Source: Eubacteriales Family XIII. Incertae Sedis bacterium (lineage in GTDB: Bacteria; Bacillota; Clostridia; Peptostreptococcales; Anaerovoracaceae). Taken from it: a DNA stretch of 9,616 nt. Positions within the stretch are counted from its first letter, which is position 1; every line of letters begins with the position of its first letter. Shown piece after piece: positions 6,850-9,616 of this stretch. The translations under genes and the position numbers were made by a program. The stretch covers positions 1 through 9,616 of the forward strand of contig JAISML010000048.1 in assembly GCA_031276775.1 (NCBI GenBank). The letters are read 5' to 3'. A model generated the notes under the pieces. That model did not search any database. It worked only from the letters and a program-made list of their open reading frames with translations, and was not told where the DNA came from.

Positions 6850-6878
6850 TTGTTTTCACCCGGAGTTTCCTGTATCGT
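6850..6878 (+). promoter_or_regulatory. Weak promoter candidate for the sugar operon
   Basis: TTGTTT (6850-6855), 17 bases, then TATCGT (6873-6878) sits just upstream of the GGAGG at 6890. Both boxes match the consensus poorly, as is common for promoters that depend on an activator. An alternative -10-like TAAAAT lies at 6816-6821 without a matching -35 at normal spacing. Confidence 0.3.
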
Positions 6879-6900
6879 AAAGACATCTTGGAGGAAACGC

Positions 6901-6972
6901 GTGCATTTTCGCATTTTGGGGACGGTACATTGCAAAAGAATTATTTGCAGGGACGGCATAACGACTTACTGA
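6901..6972 (+). CDS. Possible 23-residue leader peptide overlapping the regulator start
   Basis: GTG at 6901 is preceded by GGAGG at 6890-6894 with an ideal 6-base spacer, the strongest ribosome binding site in this region. The frame codes 23 residues (beginning MHFRILGTVHCK) and stops at TGA 6970-6972. It overlaps the start of the regulator, which is in another frame. It could be a leader that couples translation. It could also mark the true regulator start, with a frame change in the TTTTGGGG stretch from a real or sequencing indel. No homology is recognised, so its reality is uncertain. Confidence 0.25.
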   Translation: MHFRILGTVHCKRIICRDGITTY

Positions 6973-8894
6973 AAATTCTCCTGTATGAAGAGAGCTGGAT
7001 CACCGGAGACCGTTTGGCATGCAAATTAAAAGTGACCACACGCACACTTCGCAATGACATCAATACCGTCAACCGATCGATTGTCGCCTGCGGCGCTTCC
7101 GTCAAGGCTTCCAAACAAAAAGGCTACAAACTGATCTGCGATGATTTCGCGCAGTTGGAAGCGCTTGTCTTTGAACGGGGTTGCAGTTATGACTCCCCCG
7201 AAAAGCGGATACGGAATATCGGCATATTGCTTTTGCAAACCGACGAAACACATCCACAGCAAATCGACGATCTGGCGGAAAGCATGTTTGTCAGCAACAG
7301 CACATTTGAATCAGATCTGAAAAAAATCAAGGAAACGCTGGAAAGCAGGGCGACCCCCGTAAAAATACATCGGAAAAACAATAAAGTGTGGAGTTCCGCA
7401 GATGAATCCACGCGCAGGTTTCTGCTCAGAGAAATGATCTTGGATCGCACCGACGAAAGTTATATCTACGCGGACAATTACTACATGTTTTTCGGCAAAA
7501 GCGATACTGACACGGCGATAAGGTGTCTGCGCAACATATGCGCGGAATTTGCGCTCAGCTTATCCGACGGGGACATCATCCATCTCGTCATATATTTATG
7601 CATTAAAATTAAAAGAATCCGTGAAGGGTTTGTCCTGTCCGAACATCCCGCGAAGATGCCCGACGACGCCGAAGAGGAGACTTCCCTTGCAACATTGCTG
7701 TCCAACAACGTCGAGCGTGAATTTGCGGTCGGGCTTTCACACAGAGAAAGAGTCGATACCGCGCGGCAATTGTCGTTGCTGGGCATTGACCCGCTCACCG
7801 ATGAACAGCACGTGAGTTGCGCGCAGGAACAGAAAAAATACTGTGTTCAGATAGTCGATGCGCTTCTGGAAGATATCATGAACAAATATCTCATCGATCT
7901 TCGTTCGGACCATGAGTTGCGCAGCAGCCTGATATCGCATATTTCAAGAACCATCGGCAAGACGCTCAATTTCACAAAAACGACCAACCCCATCCTGATG
8001 TTGCTCAAAAACGATTATCCGTTTGTGTTTGAAATGTCGCTCTACCTGTATGACAGAATCAAAGAAGTGTTCGACATAAAATTGTCGGAAGACGAACTGG
8101 GGTACGTATCCTCCTATTTGGGCGCGGCAATCAAACGCCTTGAGGACGCCGCCGGAGCCGAAAAGTCAAAACTGTCCGTGATAAGCAACAACGATACCGC
8201 CACCAACAAGCTCCTGATGGCGAGATTGATATCGCTTTACGGCAACAAATATGACATCAAGGGTCCTTATTCCTTCTTTGACGCCGAGCGCGCAAAAGAA
8301 GAAAATTCCTCTTTCATTATCGCGACAGGTCCCCTCGCCAGACTGCATGACAAAAGCATTCCCGCGATTCATATCTCGCCCGCGCTGAACGATTCCGACA
8401 TCGGAAACATCAACAGGAAACTTTCCGCAATCAACAAACAAAACGCGGAGGTCAATCTTCCCAACGACAGGCGGCTCTATTTCAGTGAAGAAGCCTTTCA
8501 TCTTCATCCGCCCGTCAACACGAAAGAAGATGTGATCCAATACATCTCGGACAAACTCTGCGCAAAAGGCTATGTCCCCGAAAATTTCGCAAACAAAACA
8601 TTGGAAAGAGAATGCGTCCACCCTACCGTATTTGGGCGCAATATGGCCATGCCGCATCCGATCGACGCCTGCGCCCTCAAAACCGTTATTGCGGTGACCG
8701 TGCTGAAAGAACCCCTGATGTGGAATCCCGGGACGGTTCAGTTGGTGTTTCTGCTTGCCATAAAGAAAGACGACACAAAGTATCTCAACCATTTTTTTGA
8801 CATTACCGTAAAGCTGGTCGACGAATCGCAAAAGGTAACAAAACTTATCGGCTCGTCGTCTTACGGAGAATTCATATCGCTGTTGTTTGATTAA
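6930..8894 (+). CDS. LicR/MtlR-type PTS-regulated transcription activator (HTH, two PRDs, EIIB-like, EIIA)
   Basis: This cytosolic DNA-binding activator senses PTS activity by phosphorylation. Numbered from TTG 6930 (654 residues), it has an N-terminal HTH (about 12-51, ITGDRLACKLKVTTRTLRND), a second HTH-like segment (95-139), PRD1 (about 176-286, His218), PRD2 (about 300-410, His337), a GatB-like EIIB segment (about 414-490) and a C-terminal EIIA domain (about 530-654) with His576 in AMPHPID. The second PRD2 His is replaced by Tyr396, and the EIIB Cys position holds Ser419. There is no early ATG. TTG 6930 has GGGGA seven bases upstream and fits the family N-terminus. TTG 6888 would add 14 residues. 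It leads an operon with a PTS EIIA and a dehydrogenase, so it probably controls that PTS. The name of the substrate is not certain. Confidence 0.9.
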   Translation: MQKNYLQGRHNDLLKILLYEESWITGDRLACKLKVTTRTLRNDINTVNRSIVACGASVKASKQKGYKLICDDFAQLEALVFERGCSYDSPEKRIRNIGILLLQTDETHPQQIDDLAESMFVSNSTFESDLKKIKETLESRATPVKIHRKNNKVWSSADESTRRFLLREMILDRTDESYIYADNYYMFFGKSDTDTAIRCLRNICAEFALSLSDGDIIHLVIYLCIKIKRIREGFVLSEHPAKMPDDAEEETSLATLLSNNVEREFAVGLSHRERVDTARQLSLLGIDPLTDEQHVSCAQEQKKYCVQIVDALLEDIMNKYLIDLRSDHELRSSLISHISRTIGKTLNFTKTTNPILMLLKNDYPFVFEMSLYLYDRIKEVFDIKLSEDELGYVSSYLGAAIKRLEDAAGAEKSKLSVISNNDTATNKLLMARLISLYGNKYDIKGPYSFFDAERAKEENSSFIIATGPLARLHDKSIPAIHISPALNDSDIGNINRKLSAINKQNAEVNLPNDRRLYFSEEAFHLHPPVNTKEDVIQYISDKLCAKGYVPENFANKTLERECVHPTVFGRNMAMPHPIDACALKTVIAVTVLKEPLMWNPGTVQLVFLLAIKKDDTKYLNHFFDITVKLVDESQKVTKLIGSSSYGEFISLLFD

Positions 8895-8906
8895 CCGGGA
8901 GTGACC

Positions 8907-9380
8907 ATGGCCGATTTTACCGATCTGTTTCACCTTGACATGATTATCGTGAATGTCGACGTACTTTCAAAAGAAGAAGCTTTGCGTTTCATGTCAAATG
9001 AATTGCAAAAGAACGGTTATGTTGAAAATGGCTATTACGATATGCTGATCGCGCGCGAAAACGAATATCCGACAGGGCTTGCGACCCAACCGTTTCAAGT
9101 TGCGATACCGCATACCGATCCGCTTCATGTGCTGAGACCGTGCATCGCGGTACTGAAACTGAAAACGCCAATCACATTTACGGAAATGACAAAAATCCGA
9201 AAAGTGGATGTGAGGTACATATTCGGACTTATTTTGAAGAAAAACAAAGATCAGGTGTCGCTCCTTCAAAAGTTTATCAACCTGTTTTCCGATGAAAAAA
9301 AAATGATCGGACTGATGAATGCGACAACGCCCGCCGAGATATTGAATGTCTTATCTCTTCATGAAAATGAAAGGAAGTGA
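8907..9380 (+). CDS. PTS sugar transporter EIIA component, fructose/galactitol type
   Basis: This is a stand-alone cytosolic EIIA domain that takes phosphate from HPr and passes it to its EIIB. It has 157 residues, the normal size of a single EIIA domain. The PTGL motif (55-58) is followed by VAIPHTD (65-71), with His69 as the expected phosphorylated residue. This pair is typical of GatA-like and fructose-type EIIA proteins. ATG 8907 has GGGAG five bases upstream. A GTG at 8901 would overlap that site and is less likely. It starts 12 bases after the regulator stop. Its partner EIIB and EIIC are not in the window and are expected downstream. It resembles the EIIA domain fused to the regulator, so both may draw on the same phosphate donor. 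Confidence 0.92.
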   Translation: MADFTDLFHLDMIIVNVDVLSKEEALRFMSNELQKNGYVENGYYDMLIARENEYPTGLATQPFQVAIPHTDPLHVLRPCIAVLKLKTPITFTEMTKIRKVDVRYIFGLILKKNKDQVSLLQKFINLFSDEKKMIGLMNATTPAEILNVLSLHENERK

Positions 9381-9382
9381 AC

Positions 9383-9616
9383 ATGAAAGCTGTGGTGTAT
9401 CATAAGCCGGGAGATCTGAGAATCGAAGAAGTCCCCACCCCAAAACCCGGACCGGGCGAGATATTGATGCAAAATATCTCGGCGCTCACCTGCGGAACCG
9501 ACGTGAAACAATATCGTCGCGGATATCCCCGCTTCAAGGACGGACAACTGCTGATTTTCGGACACGAAAGCGCCGGAATCGTCGCCGAAGTCGGAGCGGG
9601 AGCGACAAAGTACAAA
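9383..9616 (+). CDS. Zinc-dependent alcohol dehydrogenase family protein, N-terminal part (sugar-alcohol type)
   Basis: The first 78 residues of a medium-chain dehydrogenase with a GroES-like fold are present, cut by the right edge. It starts MKAVVYHKPGDLRIEEVP, typical of the family. The catalytic zinc ligands are visible: Cys37 in CGTD and His61-Glu62 in GHESAGIVAEVG. The NAD(P)-binding Rossmann domain lies outside. ATG 9383 follows AAGGAAG, which lies inside the end of the EIIA gene, and only two bases separate the genes, so translation is probably coupled. Beside a GatA-like EIIA, oxidation of a phosphorylated sugar alcohol (as in galactitol- or sorbitol-phosphate dehydrogenases) is the likely role. 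Substrate and cofactor cannot be read from this fragment. Confidence 0.88.
   Translation, partial: MKAVVYHKPGDLRIEEVPTPKPGPGEILMQNISALTCGTDVKQYRRGYPRFKDGQLLIFGHESAGIVAEVGAGATKYK

Noticed and set aside
8166..8933. 255-codon minus-strand ORF opposite the regulator
   Set aside because: It overlaps the EIIB/EIIA part of the PRD regulator, whose motifs are clear in the plus frame.

Overview
The window looks like a piece of a moderately GC-rich member of the Bacillota, most likely a Clostridia-type anaerobe. The reasons are the purH-purD gene order, strong purine-rich ribosome binding sites, a PRD-type sugar regulator next to a phosphotransferase (PTS) subunit, and a secreted surface protein built from Ig-like repeats. 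No gene gives a genus-level signature, so this placement is an inference.

Left part (1-3529, minus strand): an 882-residue fragment of a large secreted surface protein fills positions 1-2647 and runs off the left edge. It has a signal peptide with a very long basic front, a unique N-terminal region, then modules of about 200 residues in tandem (two complete, the third cut). It is easy to miss because its stop codon lies outside the window and the opposite strand carries a 635-codon Arg-rich shadow ORF. Upstream lie about 880 bases without a convincing gene. They hold a candidate promoter, a 10-base G/C homopolymer just upstream of that promoter, an 18-bp tandem repeat, a second short direct repeat and several GC-rich hairpins.

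Middle part (3530-6704, minus strand): a purine biosynthesis unit, purH (final two steps to IMP) followed by purD (GAR synthetase). It is read from a good sigma-70-type promoter at 6676-6704. Both proteins look complete and intact.

Right part (6705-9616, plus strand): a divergent, visibly less GC-rich sugar-utilisation cluster. It starts with a LicR/MtlR-type activator (HTH, two PRDs, an EIIB-like domain and an EIIA domain), then a stand-alone PTS EIIA of the fructose/galactitol type, then the start of a zinc-dependent sugar-alcohol-type dehydrogenase cut by the right edge. The two downstream genes follow with gaps of 12 and 2 bases, so this is one operon. It probably imports and oxidises a sugar alcohol or similar PTS substrate, with the EIIB and EIIC subunits expected beyond the window.

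The most interesting points are the possibly phase-variable upstream region of the repeat-rich surface protein, the regulator that has lost several phosphorylation residues but kept others, a short ORF with a perfect Shine-Dalgarno overlapping the regulator start, and a 19-bp-spaced direct repeat between the two divergent units. I found no clearly new multi-gene system.
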